From positions 124,001 to 188,000 of the forward strand of contig BLSF01000069.1 in NCBI GenBank assembly GCA_012862575.1: a stretch of DNA of 64,000 nucleotides, given 5' to 3'. This DNA comes from Parietichytrium sp. I65-24A (lineage: Eukaryota; Sar; Bigyra; Thraustochytrida; Thraustochytriidae). The stretch's first letter is position 1, and each line of letters opens with the position of its first letter. The position numbers and the translations under genes were made by a program. The notes under the pieces are model-generated. The model worked only from the letters and a program-made list of their open reading frames with translations, made no database searches and had not been told where the DNA came from. Below are positions 31,102-43,000 of this stretch, in pieces.

Positions 31102-31913
31102 GGAATGGAGCTCGGGGATTAATGGCTCAAGTAGGATGCCCTTGCCCGTTCGAATGAATGAATATATATATCGCACACGCGGCACGGATGGGGCAACTGA
31201 ACTTGAATCTTCAGCAAACGACGCAGCAAGTAGCCACTACTTAGCAAAGCACACTTCTTCGCACGAATCTCGGGTATCTGTCTATCTACGTAGACTCGCT
31301 CTCTACTCTAGCCAGGGCTAAATTTGTAAAAAGCAAAACTAAAACTTGGAGCACAAGTAGCCAGACTTGTTCATCGAATTTGCACAACAAGCTTCCAAAA
31401 TCATTTTTTAAAACTACTGCTAAAAGTAGCGAGACACACTCTTATCCTGGGTTTTGATGTAATTTGTTGATTTTTCATTATAAAGATTCTTGGCTTTCCT
31501 GTTTGACTGATTGAGACACACACAACCATGACCTATTGAAGGTGGCTTTTGCGATCCCAAGGAAGCCATTTTCTAATTCTTAGTGGTAGCTCTTTAAAAG
31601 GCGCCTTTGCCGAAACCTTTTCTCTCTTTTCGCACTCTTCATTTCTTGTGTACGATCATCACTTAGCATACTGCCAGGCCACACACCCAACGACAAAACT
31701 GGGGTATTATGGGGGAAGCTGGATTGAGCCAGAGCACCCTGTCACCACCTATCGTTTTCCACTTTTTACTTTTCGAGCTTTAATTTGCCACCCAGAACGG
31801 CTCCCCGTCCAGGATTTTTCAGTCCTGCACGCAAGCGAGCGGTTCGGTGGCCACGATAGATGCACAAGAGCTCTGATTCGTCGTTGAGTACCAGCAGCAA
31901 GCTAAGGTAATTG
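31102..31913. other. Convergent intergenic spacer
   Basis: 3' flanks of the GTPase-like and PRMT genes; AT-rich, with a TATATATA stretch at 31151-31160. No gene was recognised. Confidence 0.45.
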
Positions 31914-34646
31914 TCATAAGACAGTAGTTTTCACTACCACCGAAGCCGATGAAGGGAAGGTGACCTCTACGTTGAGAACATTTAGAATCGAGGCAACTGT
32001 GTCCTCCTTAGGGCTGTGAATGAAGCGTACGAGATGCTTATCGTACCATTGGTCTGGCGCAGGCAAGCCGTCTGCCTCGACCCAGAGAAGCAGAGCCAGC
32101 TCATCCTCTTTAGGTTCCGCCTCCAGGGTCAATTGATGGCCCTCGGGCTTGACGACCTGTAATTCACCAGCGTTGTAATCCATCCTAACAAGATCCAGAG
32201 GCTCCGAGACAAACTCATGGTCGTAACACCACAAGGAAATCGGTAACATCTCCGTGTTTTCGTTCCAGACCGCAGATGCGGCCCCGTGCTTGAAGCCCCT
32301 GATTTCGTCTGGAGCCCGCATCACCTTGCCGAGTTTGTTAAACTTTACCAATCTGCCGAGAACTGTGCCAAAAACAAAAACCAAAAAAAGAAAACAAATG
32401 GTCAGTACCTTGCGCAAGCAGGCAAAATAAAAGGGAGAGTGAAAGAAGCGAAAAGAAACACGATTCAACGTACCTCTTCCGACGGAAGGAACCGCCTGGA
32501 ACTTATTTGGGCACCGAGGGTGCGTCATGAGCCACTGAATCTGAAACAGGAACATGAAGGAGCAGAGCACCGGGTTGGTCGACAAAGCTTCGTAGAACAA
32601 CTCGGAGCAAATGACAAGCCCGCCCGAAGGCGTGGACGAGGCGTCAGGGGTGGAATTGGCAGGAGAAGCAGAGAGCCCAAAAGGGTTTTCTCTGGTAAGC
32701 TGCTCGTCCGTGATCATCTCGACGTTCGATTTAAAGAGCTGGCTCCACAACTCGGCGGAGGGCATAAAGCGCTCCAAGGTCACAACAATCTCAGCGACAT
32801 CGCTCATTAGGCATGCGCAAAGAGAGCCATCGGAGACATCCAGGATGGCGGCGTTGGACCCAAAGTTGTCCATCGCAGCCTGGAGATTCGCCTGGAGGGC
32901 TTTTGTGCGCTCAATATTGGCGAGCTGGCCCATCCGCTCACGCGTATAATGAGCATTCACAGCAAAGTATCGTTCGGGAGTGATTTTCGGTGCATTGGCG
33001 GCGTCGTTCAGGGGCATTGGAGTGTCTTGGACAGAGTCAAAGCCATACGTGTCTACGTCAAGTAGCGCAATATTGTTAAGAGTGCAGCAAAAGTGCAGGT
33101 GGAACTCATGGAGCTTTTTATCTGACAAGAGGATTGTGTGCTTGAGCGGGACAAGAACTGGGAACCAGTGATCCTGCCACTCCGGCTGTGACTCGGAGTT
33201 CCCAAGCCCCGTGCTAAGCGGTTCTACCCGTTTGCGCTTCGAGGGGCCACCATCGAGACTTGCGCTGGCGGCCGCATCTACGTTCGACGACACGTTGAGC
33301 TCCCACCACGTGATGACAAACCGAGCGCGGCGGGGGCAATCCGCTTTGGCAGTGGCCTTTACCGTGGTGTACTTCCTATTGTTGTCGTCCAGCCCGGGCC
33401 TGGCAAAGTCGATGTCGAAGATTTCGAACGGGTCTGTCACTGGCGCCAGCCCTGGGATCCGCGACAGGTGGTAGTTGGTGAGGTGCGTGTGGTCTCCCGG
33501 CAGCGCATTGTCAATGGACCTTTCCTTGCCCACGACCATCCCGTCCTCCAAGTGCAGCTCCGTTAAGTTGACGCCCACCATGGCGTCCTCATCGCAGCTG
33601 AAAACCTGTCCGAACACCTTGGCGCTGCCAGGAACGATCACCGCATCGGGCTTGGCGAGTTCTTTCAACGCGTGCTGCACGGCCTCCAAGATGCCCTCAT
33701 TCAGCAGGTCCGAGTCCAGCGTCTCCGTGACAATCACGTCCACCTTGGCTGATTCGCCCAGATTGAGCGCCAGTGAGTGGTGCCCAATTACCTCCACCCG
33801 GTCCACGCAATTCTCGCCCACGACTTGCCTTGCCGTGATGGCCATTTGCTTGTTCATCTCGCACGAGAGCACATGCGATGCGCCGCTTCTCGCTGCCATC
33901 AGAGAGAGCAGTCCCGTCCCCGCTCCAATGTCCAGCACCAAAGGTCCTGAGCTGCCTTTCTTCGACATCTTACTCTCGCCATCATCATCACCATCAACAT
34001 CATCCTCGCCGTCGCACTTTTCGCCACTTTCCACATCTTTGTTCTTGTCATTGTTCTTGTCCGCCATGATCATTTCTCGCGACTTGAGCTCCACTGCCGC
34101 GCGGATGCCGGCTTCGTACGCCTCATTCCGGCGCTGGTCCTGTAGCATCGGCACCATCATCCTCTTCTTGGTACCCAGCACCTTCAACCTCAGAATCATT
34201 GGGTCTGTCTCCACGAACCACCGCAAACGCGGCGTCTTGCGCACCGCTTCCGCTCCTTCCGCTCCTTCCGACCCTTCCGCGCTCTCCTCCCGCTTGGTCT
34301 CCCCGCTGCTCTCCGCGGGGCCGGCCTCATCGCCTGCATTTTGCCGGTGACGCGGGGTCCTACCGGCGCCTAGCAGGGACTCAGGCCAGGCGCGGTCCAG
34401 CACGGCCGTGAGGACGCCCTTGACCGCGCCCGTGTCCTGCGCCTCCAGCACGGGCAGCTCGTCCCACGTGACGTCGAATTCCACAAGAGATGTCTCGCCC
34501 GGGACCGCGCCGCCGGGCACCGCGCCGCGGCTGGCCATGTCGTCGTCGCCCGCCTGCTGAGACGGCTGCTGCGGGGCTGCTCCTGCTCCTGCTGCTGCTG
34601 CTGCGGGGGAGGCTGCTGTGGGGGAGGCTGTGGGGGCACTTGGCAT
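31914..34646 (-). CDS. Protein arginine methyltransferase, two-domain (PRMT7/PRMT9-like), one intron
   Basis: The exons are 34646-32474 and 32362-31914. The 111-bp intron (32473-32363, GTACGT...GCACAG) is a multiple of three and free of stops, so the unspliced frame also stays open; spliced length is 873 residues. The N-terminus (1-130) is Ala/Pro/Glu-rich and disordered. Motif I of the SAM-binding fold is VLDIGAGTGLLS (237-248), followed by the acidic ribose-binding SCEMN and the double-E loop ETLDSDLLNEG with E308 and E317. FVITWWEL resembles a THW-loop region. A second, degenerate methyltransferase-like half follows (AILDVSDGSLCACLMSDVA), as in PRMT7 and PRMT9. An acidic Asp/Glu insert (201-225) precedes motif I. 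Arginine methylation of nuclear or RNA-binding proteins is expected. The exact subtype (mono- versus symmetric dimethylation) cannot be decided from sequence alone. Confidence 0.88.
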   Translation of the reverse strand: MPSAPTASPTAASPAAAAAGAGAAPQQPSQQAGDDDMASRGAVPGGAVPGETSLVEFDVTWDELPVLEAQDTGAVKGVLTAVLDRAWPESLLGAGRTPRHRQNAGDEAGPAESSGETKREESAEGSEGAEGAEAVRKTPRLRWFVETDPMILRLKVLGTKKRMMVPMLQDQRRNEAYEAGIRAAVELKSREMIMADKNNDKNKDVESGEKCDGEDDVDGDDDGESKMSKKGSSGPLVLDIGAGTGLLSLMAARSGASHVLSCEMNKQMAITARQVVGENCVDRVEVIGHHSLALNLGESAKVDVIVTETLDSDLLNEGILEAVQHALKELAKPDAVIVPGSAKVFGQVFSCDEDAMVGVNLTELHLEDGMVVGKERSIDNALPGDHTHLTNYHLSRIPGLAPVTDPFEIFDIDFARPGLDDNNRKYTTVKATAKADCPRRARFVITWWELNVSSNVDAAASASLDGGPSKRKRVEPLSTGLGNSESQPEWQDHWFPVLVPLKHTILLSDKKLHEFHLHFCCTLNNIALLDVDTYGFDSVQDTPMPLNDAANAPKITPERYFAVNAHYTRERMGQLANIERTKALQANLQAAMDNFGSNAAILDVSDGSLCACLMSDVAEIVVTLERFMPSAELWSQLFKSNVEMITDEQLTRENPFGLSASPANSTPDASSTPSGGLVICSELFYEALSTNPVLCSFMFLFQIQWLMTHPRCPNKFQAVPSVGRGTLNRVSFRFFHSPFYFACLRKVLTICFLFLVFVFGTVLGRLVKFNKLGKVMRAPDEIRGFKHGAASAVWNENTEMLPISLWCYDHEFVSEPLDLVRMDYNAGELQVVKPEGHQLTLEAEPKEDELALLLWVEADGLPAPDQWYDKHLVRFIHSPKEDTVASILNVLNVEVTFPSSASVVVKTTVL

Positions 34647-37617
34647 TGCCCTGGGAGGTGGTTGTGAGGAGGCGGTGGGTGGCTCCTTCTTCTTTCTTTC
34701 CTCTGGTCCTTCCCTCTCCTTCTACTTCTCCTTCTCTTTCTCTTCGTCTTCCTCACTCTCAGCTCCTGCCTTCTCCCGTGCTCCGCGAGCTTTTGCTGCA
34801 GGGTTCTCGCGAATCCGCAGAGTCTTGAGAACCTCCCTCACACTGCGCCAGAGGCCCTGAGGAGGATCGGATGGGAGTGGTCGGCCCGAAAGAGCGTTCT
34901 GCGACGTAGCTTCTCGCAGTTCTTGCTCCTCTTAACCTGCGCAGCGCCTCACAACGGGCCGCACTCACTACACTAAAAAGCGCGCGTGGTTGCTATCTTG
35001 TCTTATGCGCAGTCAAGGATAAGGAAGGGGTGCGCGGACGGGAAGAGGAAGGGATCTATGGCGCCTCAAGTCTGAGCCAGCAGGAGCGGATAGCGCGCTT
35101 GACTGGACTTATGGTGCGGAACGGAAGGGCTAAGGCTCGCAGTGGTACATGCGTAGCCGCGGAGCTAATGAGATTGAAGCTAATGCAGGTAGGAGCGGCT
35201 ACGCCTCTCGGTGGACTATGTACTCGGTGGGAAGGGCTACAAGTACTCACACAAGTTGCAGTGAGAGGGTGATGACGAAAGAATTGAAAAGATGGTTCCT
35301 GAATTCTGGCTTCTCCTCTGTGTTCACAATCCCTTTCTGTTCAAAGAACCTTTCGTTTTTTGAGCTGTTTTTGTTCTGGAATGGAAGTTTTTTTTTTTTA
35401 CTAACACAGTGAGGGAGCCAGTCGATAGGAAAGAACATGACCAAATCAATAGAACTTCATCTCCATTATTATGCACATAAGAGGGAGATACATCTTCATT
35501 ACTTGCACATAAGAGGGAGATTCGTCGCTATTGTTTGGACCAGCCAGACCCATAGTCCCCAGTAATGGAAAAACCGCATATTTAAATGAGCCACAATGGT
35601 GGGATAGAGCAATCAGTAAACTCACACGCGTGAGTAACAAGAAAATAGTTTGCCACGGTACCCGCAAGGAATTTAGTCCTAACCTTAATAGAATCCTCTT
35701 CAGTTAGAAATATCTTTCTTCTTCTTTCTTTTCTCTCGACAGTAATTCACATCCATCCATGCATTGCTAACCCATCACTACTCCAAATTCTAGTCCATGG
35801 CACCCCTCTCCTTCATCTTTCTCAACCTATTAGAAGGGGGCTAACCAGCGGTCTCTGTGCGTTCTGTGAGGCAGTCGTCCCACACGTCTTACCATAGTCG
35901 GTAGTTGTGATTCATTCACAGCATTTCACAGCTTGGAAACAAATACTTACCTGACTTACCTGCGACTCACAGGCGCGGCTACTGCTGTCAACTAACAGTA
36001 CTTGCTTACCACAAATTATTGTCTTTCCACAGTTACCCGGCTAGTGCTAGCTTCCGAAGATACTCTGCTATGTCAAATTCTTAGTTGACGCTAACTCGCC
36101 GTTCCTCAAATTTTCGAACTCAGTAGAACTGCGCAGGTCGAAAGAAGGCGTGCCTTTCGCCTTAGACTTTCGGGTGGCAGGGAGTTAGCAAATGGGGGCC
36201 CCTTTTGTTGTTTTTCTCTTGATTGGAGTTGATTTTGTTTGATTTGAAAATGTCACATGATGTCAACAGAGGAAGAAGAAACGACTGGTTAGGAGAATTT
36301 TAGATGCATCAGTCAGTCTGTTGAATAGCGCTGTACTACCACTACCAACTCGAATTCACTACTCGAAGGAGAACAGTGTATTTCTGAAGAGCTGTGAGGA
36401 ATACTGAGGGAGTCTCAGGAAACTGAAAATGGTACTGAATAGTACCGTACTACGAGATGCACGATACTTTGATCATCTTTGACCCCTCTTTTCGAGAAGG
36501 ACCAAGGCCTTATGCTTCCGTCTGGCGGCGCTGTAGATCAGCTAGCTGTAGGTAAGAGGAGTGAAAGATAGTGAAAGCTTCGTTCACAAGTTGTGTGCAC
36601 TATGTGCACTGGTTCGCTTTCGTAGTGCCATCTCTAGCGTCCCGTACTGAGGACTAGTACCAAGGACTACATTCAATTTGTGTTGAGTGAGATCTATCTA
36701 TATGAAGAGGAGGCGCTGCGAGCTGCGAGATCATGATGCTGCGAGACGAAACAGTGTTTATGGATGTTTATGGATGTTTATGGATGTTTATGGATGTTTA
36801 TGGATGTTTATGGATGTTTTTTGAGTCGCAAATGCAATGAAAGGGATCCCACGATGGCCTTGGTATGTAATGACTCGAAAACTGAGACTCACAGGGGCTA
36901 GCTTTTTCCAATAGAAATTGGTACCCACGAACCTTAGAACAAAAGCACACCTTCGGTGAAATACGGTTGTTCCGGTGGCAGAAAGAACGTATAAAATAAT
37001 CACTACAACAGGCGTCAAAATTGCGCCGATATTAAGTATTCAGCACTTTCTATAAGATTCATTTCTTGAGAAACTCCGACGCCCGAATCACGGAAAGGAT
37101 AGAAAGGACAAAACGTCAACAGAATTACCAGAATAAAAGCGCATCATCGCCAATTGACTTGGAGAACTTTGAAAAATTCACAGTCAACAGCGGATCTAAC
37201 ATTCTTCAATCAATGCTCTGAAAGGACGTGTCTGAAGCTCGAGTATCCACAGGAGCCCCTATCCAATCCAAATAGTAAACTTGGCATCTCCGCACGGTAA
37301 GACGTGTGTACACAGTCTGCCGCGTTGCAACGAATTGCTCGATTGATTATAGCTCAAAGTCGAACCCATCTTGCGAGATTGTCGGTCCAAGATGGCTTAG
37401 AGCTCAAATTCAGAACCCTCCTAGCTATCAGAACAGGTTCACTCATGTAAATAGCTCAAGATTCACGGTCACTTGAGCGGAAATCCTCCCGTAAGCTTCG
37501 AACCAATGACGCCAATAACGCCAATCATGGTGTCAATAGTATTTCGAGGGTTGGTTCCTCCCTGGCAGTCACGATCAGAACCCAAAGAACATGTTCTGTT
37601 CTAAAACACTTCCAAGA
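34647..37617. other. 3-kb gene-poor region
   Basis: No coding frame is supportable. It contains an imperfect direct repeat with a core TGCACATAAGAGGGAGAT at about 35471 and 35505 (period about 35), an array of the 10-mer TGGATGTTTA at 36755-36820, and dispersed GTACTA/AGTAC words. Nothing matched a tRNA or snRNA convincingly. Confidence 0.45.
36755..36820. repeat. 10-bp tandem repeat TGGATGTTTA
   Basis: Six perfect or near-perfect consecutive units read directly; the last unit ends in TTTT. Confidence 0.95.
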
Positions 37618-39285
37618 TCATCGTGAAGAGTCCTCAGACTGCTGCGAGCTTGTGATCCGATGCTGAGTGGCCTTGGAGACGCGAAAGCCCACAATCTCTA
37701 GAAAGCGTTTCGCGAAAGCCGCTGGGTTAGTTTTCTTTAGATGAAGCATCACCAGTGTAGCAACGCGGGTGAATGAGCGGTTGCTTCCTATTCTGCGAAG
37801 CCCCATGAGGAGCGGGATCGCTTTTCGAAACTTTGTGAGCTTGTCCTCCTTCCGGTCATTCTTGTTGGTCACAAGTGGCCAGATATACTTCCTGATCAGA
37901 GGAGAGTCCCGCAGCCTTGAATCCAGCTCCTCGTCAGAAATGCTCTCGAAAAAAGTCCCGAGATCATCAAATTTCCCTGCGTCGATAGAATCTCGAGCTC
38001 GCTCTTCAAACTGCATCAATAATGCATCCACCTCGAGCCTCTCTTTCTCGGCGACCCTCTGCACACTTCCATTCTTTCCCTGGGCGCTCATGCGCCGTTC
38101 CGCGCGGACAGATACCATTTTGCATGCTTGCAGCTCATTGTAGGCCGGTATAAAATCCTCATCGGATGCCAAGAGCTTTCCCACATGAAATGTGCGGCGC
38201 GACTCGTGGGTCTGCGGCGGCCGCAGCCGTTTCTCTAGTCTATTCAAAATCGAAGTCATCATTGACAGGCCCTCTCCAACTTCAACTCCGAGATTGCCGT
38301 CTTCCAACCCAGCGCTCGAATCATCAAAATCGCAGCGCCCCTCGCCTTCGTCCAGTGCTGTGGTCCCATTCGTCACGAATCTATGCAACCTCTCGTTCGC
38401 ACAGACTAGTTCCACCATATTCAGCTCCGTCCTAGGCAGCGTCCACTCCTCCGGCTGTGCGGCGCGAATCCTTACCATCCTCACTCCACGAACTGCATAA
38501 GCGCGCTCTACAAAACACGCAACTCGCGCCGCGCCGAGAGCGCCTAGCACCGAGGGCTGTATCCACAAAGCCGGCAAGGCGCTGTTAAAAGCACCCGTCT
38601 TGGCGACAATCTCGCCGCTCCTTCCACGTTTCCGCAATCCAGCACCATTTTGCGGATGCGCCATGAATCCCGACGCCGACATACTGCCTTGGGGCGTGGC
38701 AGGGCGAGGCGCATCGCATTGAAACGGAGCCGGCTGAGATACATCTCGTTCCAGTGCCAATTGCTGCGACGCATCGCATTGGAATATGGAGGACTCGCTG
38801 TGGTTGTGGCTGTGGGACGCAACCTCTCGCACCGTCGCGGGATGCTGAGTTAACGGAAAGTGAGATTCTTGAGACTCGACTTGATGAGAAGAAGCCTGTC
38901 CCTCCTCGGACGACGATCCCGCTTCCAAACGTGAGACATTCTGCGCCGACTCGCCGGTTCCCGCGTCTTGGTTCGCATTATTGGAACCCATTTCTGCTGC
39001 GCTCATTGTCGCCTCCAGCAGCGCCAGAAACACCTCCTCACAGCGCTCGCGAAGCACCAGCGCGTCTGTCCCGCGCACCGCGCACAGGGACGCCACCGTC
39101 GATGGCTCCGCGCCCCACACCTGTCGTACTTGTGGGACTTGAGGGACTTGAGGGGCATCTGGGACGCGTCCCACCTGGGCGTCGCTGTCGTCAGCGGCGT
39201 GTGCCATCTGCTGGGACTCGTCGAGGTCGCGCCACTGCGGGGATGGAGGCGTGGGCGAGGTCCGCGCACGCTTTTGGGGCAGCAT
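37618..39285 (-). CDS. Unrecognised 555-residue protein
   Basis: Single open frame; no family recognised. Residues 1-220 are low complexity: an N-terminal basic stretch (MLPQKRARTSPTPPSP, possibly a nuclear localisation signal), a short PQVPQV repeat, and a His/Gln/Ser-rich region with two FQCDA repeats. Residues about 225-310 look globular (LPALWIQPSVLGALGAARVACF, VELVCANERLHRFV). The C-terminal about 170 residues are helical (ERARDSIDAGKFDDLGTFFE, LIRKYIWPLVTNKNDRK, FAKRFLEIVGFRVSK). The long uninterrupted frame and the contrast between disordered and globular parts support it as real. A nuclear role is a weak inference from the basic N-terminus only. Confidence 0.62.
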   Translation of the reverse strand: MLPQKRARTSPTPPSPQWRDLDESQQMAHAADDSDAQVGRVPDAPQVPQVPQVRQVWGAEPSTVASLCAVRGTDALVLRERCEEVFLALLEATMSAAEMGSNNANQDAGTGESAQNVSRLEAGSSSEEGQASSHQVESQESHFPLTQHPATVREVASHSHNHSESSIFQCDASQQLALERDVSQPAPFQCDAPRPATPQGSMSASGFMAHPQNGAGLRKRGRSGEIVAKTGAFNSALPALWIQPSVLGALGAARVACFVERAYAVRGVRMVRIRAAQPEEWTLPRTELNMVELVCANERLHRFVTNGTTALDEGEGRCDFDDSSAGLEDGNLGVEVGEGLSMMTSILNRLEKRLRPPQTHESRRTFHVGKLLASDEDFIPAYNELQACKMVSVRAERRMSAQGKNGSVQRVAEKERLEVDALLMQFEERARDSIDAGKFDDLGTFFESISDEELDSRLRDSPLIRKYIWPLVTNKNDRKEDKLTKFRKAIPLLMGLRRIGSNRSFTRVATLVMLHLKKTNPAAFAKRFLEIVGFRVSKATQHRITSSQQSEDSSR

Positions 39286-40016
39286 TGTTTGGGGTATGTG
39301 ACTCTTTGGCTTGGTGCGGGGAGGTGGAATGAAGTGTCCTCGGTGCGGTGTTAGCTCTCTATCCGCGGATCCATCTGCGTATGTCTCCTCTTGCTTTCTC
39401 CTTCCGTCTCTCGTTTCAATTCACAGTCAATGTTCATTTCAATGAGATGATGTTCAATCAGTCCAATCAATCAATCAACGAAGTGCTTGCTCGGAACAAC
39501 CGCCGTGTTCTGGTAATAATGAACTTGGTTGGGCTTGGAGGAGAAGGAGAAGGGCGATTGATGAAGCGGTGGCGGGAGAAGCGAAGTGCAATTATCAAAA
39601 GAATTTTTGCTTGCTCTCTTAAGCGGATTAGGTTGCTCTACCTATACATAAATTTGTCACACATTGTATTATATTTGTAATGCACTTGTCACACATTTGT
39701 CATCCTTGCAACAAACACATTTGTCATACATTTGTCTGTCACGCATTTGTCATACATTTGTCTGTCACACATTTGTGCGTCATGCATTTGTCATGCAATG
39801 TGTCATACATTTGCCATACCTCTGACTGCGGCAATGATTGGATGGAGCCTTGCACGCTGGATGCGCGGCGTTTGATGGGTGACAACTGCGGAATGCGAAC
39901 AAAGTTGTTGGTTTGGTTCTCTGCAAATTATTTTACAGTTAGTGTGTTTGCTTTGCTCGGTTGGAAAAAGCTGGCAGAGAATTTAAAAAGGTAATGACAT
40001 AACTGGACATGGCAGT
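39286..40016. other. Intergenic region with CATTTGTC repeats
   Basis: No gene is supported. The stretch 39655-39825 is an imperfect tandem array of CACATTTGTCAT / CATTTGTCTGTCACG units. Confidence 0.5.
39655..39825. repeat. Imperfect CATTTGTC tandem repeat
   Basis: About ten copies of the word CATTTGTC or CACTTGTC separated by 4-12 bases (TGTCATACATTTGTCTGTCA pattern). Near the 3' end of the ABCA gene. Confidence 0.8.
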
Positions 40017-43000
40017 TCAGCGCTTGGAAACCAGTGCTCGAACCCCGCGGGAGAACGCATTAACCGCTTTGATCCCGCCTTCCTTCTTGGCTGGACGAGA
40101 ATCCTTTTCGCTCGAGTAAGGGTTCCACTTGTTCGCGATCGTCATGAAGACCGTCTCGAGACCGGCTTGCGAAACTGCGTAAGAGACGATGCTCCACAAA
40201 GATCGATTTGCCTCCAGCGTGGAGAAAATTCCCGCCAGGGATACATTCTTTCCGGTAATCAGCATCTTGGCCTGCGGGCCGTACTGCTCCTTGACTGTCA
40301 GATTCTTGAAAGTCTGCTGCAGGTACCCGATTGCGTTGTGGCATTCCACCTTGGTCGTGCACTTGATCTGCAACTCGAAACCAGCACAGAATCTTGTCTT
40401 GAGATGCATCGGGGTGCCAATACACCTCATCACACCGTTTGCCATCATACAGAGACGGTCGCATAAAGCCTCTGACTCCTCCATCGAGTGTGTGGTGAGC
40501 ACCACACTTCGGCCTTCGTGCAGAACGGAGCAGATGATCTCCCAGATTTTTCGACGGGCCGATGGGTCCACTCCAGCGGAGGGCTCGTCCAAGAGCAAAA
40601 GCTTTGGACTGCCAATGAGCGCAATTGCCAAGCTCAGCTTCCGCTTTGTGCCGCCAGAGTATGCCGAGGAGATTACGTTGCGGTACTTGATGATGTCGCA
40701 AGCTTCTAACAGCTTTTCAACAACCGAACTTAGCCGGCTCGGCGGAACTCCTTTGATCTTTCCGTAAATTTGCAAGTGCTCCATCGCGGTGAGGCGTGGG
40801 AAGAGCGCGTCAAACTGCGGACAGTACCCAATAGCCCTGGTGTCCTCCGAGTAAATAGACTTGCCATTCAACAGGATTTTCCCTTCACTAGGAAAGATGT
40901 CACGAGTACACATTTTCATTGTTGTGGTCTTCCCAGCAGCATTTGTGCCTAAAAATCCAAAGCATTCGCCCGGCTGCACACCGAGCGAGAGGCTTCTGAC
41001 AGCCACGAACTTTTTGCCGGAGACGAAGTTGGCGTACACCTTTCGCACACTCAAGAGCTGCAAAATGTCAGTTTCCGCATCCCGATATACTCTACGACGC
41101 TCGTCTCGAACATCGACATCCTCGTCGAATACGAAGGTCCCCTTTTTGCTAAACTTTCCCTTCTTGTACCCGTCCGGCTGAAATTCGTATCCACTCGTTT
41201 TTCCATTGTCCATGCGTCGGATGACGCCGCCCTCTACCTCGCGCTGAGAGCTTTCACCCGACTCGTCGAGAAGATCACCTTCCCTCATGTCCGCGCTTGG
41301 CTCCGCCAAAGCCGTTTTAGCAGATGCAGCAGCCTGAGTCTCCTGAGCCTTTTGAGCCTTTTGAGCCTCCTGAGCTTCCATCCCTTGGTACAACCCAGTT
41401 GCCAACGCCTTCGTTCCCAAGTCGTCCTCCTCGTCATCGTCACTAAATTGATTTGAAGGCGTGATTGGCTCATTTTCGTCTTCTTTCATAGCCTCCAAGC
41501 CTTCCAGACCGTCCGGCTTGTGCGACCTGCGCATTCGAACGGGCATGATGCTTGCCTGACGATTGCGAAATGGTCTGAACTTGGCGACGCTCCTCGCAAT
41601 CTTTTCCAAGAAACGGTTGAGGCGGACATTTCCGCAGAGATACTCAATGAAGACAAGCAAAACAAAATAGGCGAAGGACAGGAGGCCTAGAATCGCAATA
41701 TTTCGACCGCACAAATCCCACTCAAAGGCGTTCACATCTGTGTCAATCTCGAGAAGGTTTCTTGTGATGCTCTCTTCAGTCAAGGAAATTAGACCCTCGC
41801 CCAGATTGTACGCCGGAAACCAGCGAAAGACAACCCGAATTTTGTCTGCAGCTGCTGTGTAGCCGTAGATGTCCAGCGAGAAAGAAGTCACAACAAATAC
41901 CCATCCCGTCACAAAGTTGACGATAGAAATGATGATCTGAGCTGTGGCATCGTTGCTAAACAAAAAGCTCATACAGTACGCTGATGGAATCGCGCTCAAG
42001 CCGTATAGCAAAAACAAACAGAATGTTCCAGCTGCAATTGAAGTCTTTTGATCAGCAAAGTCTATCGCCCCGCTGATCGCAAAACAAAACATGGCCCATG
42101 ACGCGACGATCATGTACGTGGCAAAGTCAAACAGCAAGCAAGCAAACCAATAGGTATGATATTCCAGACCGCTCACAAGCATCAAATGCTTCGCACCAGA
42201 AGCACGCTCCTGGACGGCATGCATCCCGTAGCAAGCTGGATTGTAGCAAAAGGGCACCAGGGTGAAAAGAACTGCCAGGAACGCCAAGAAAATCTGGCGG
42301 AAAAGGTTGTCTTCACTGGAGGCCGGGAAAGGGTGATTGTGCACCTTAAAGTTAAGGTTTTTGTTTTGAAAACGCGCCTTCACCCTTGCCTCGGCAATCT
42401 GCGCGGTACAAATTGCTTTCATGTGGAGCGAAGAGGATCCGTACAGACTGGTCATCTCTACCGGCACGGTTACGTTTGCATCATTGTATCCCAGCACTGT
42501 CCCTACCTTCAAGTTGAGCACGAATGCAAAGAATGGAATACTCGACAGACTATCACGAACTGTCGACACAGGATCCAAGCCATAAAGCTCAAATATATCT
42601 TCCATGCTCGCATCCCAGCCAAGATCAGTCCACAAAAAATATTGCGGATCCACGCCATCCAGTGTCTCGCTAAAGGCTTTGTTTGCGTCGAAGAGCTGGC
42701 CCAGCTTTAGCTCCGGAGATATTGACGGAAACAAATCCGCCAATGTCCCCAAAGATGGCGTGTAGGACTCTAGAACCTCAACAGACTGTTGCGACGTGGA
42801 CACACCAAATTCGCTCAGGTACAAAACCGCCAACGCAAGTTGTGCACCGGACTCAGCTTCGATGCTTGAGCACGGAACACCTTGATCGCCGGATTCGAGT
42901 TGATATTGTTCCAGGAACGAAGATCCGAAAGCTTCCTCCAAGTCGGCCACGGACACCGTTGCCGAGCAAGCCTTGCTCTTGTATGCAGAGATCAAGTCGA

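Noticed and set aside
35942-35956. AATACTTACCTG resembles the 5' end of U1 snRNA
   Set aside because: The sequence after it lacks the stem-loop I region and the Sm site expected of U1, so the match is probably chance.
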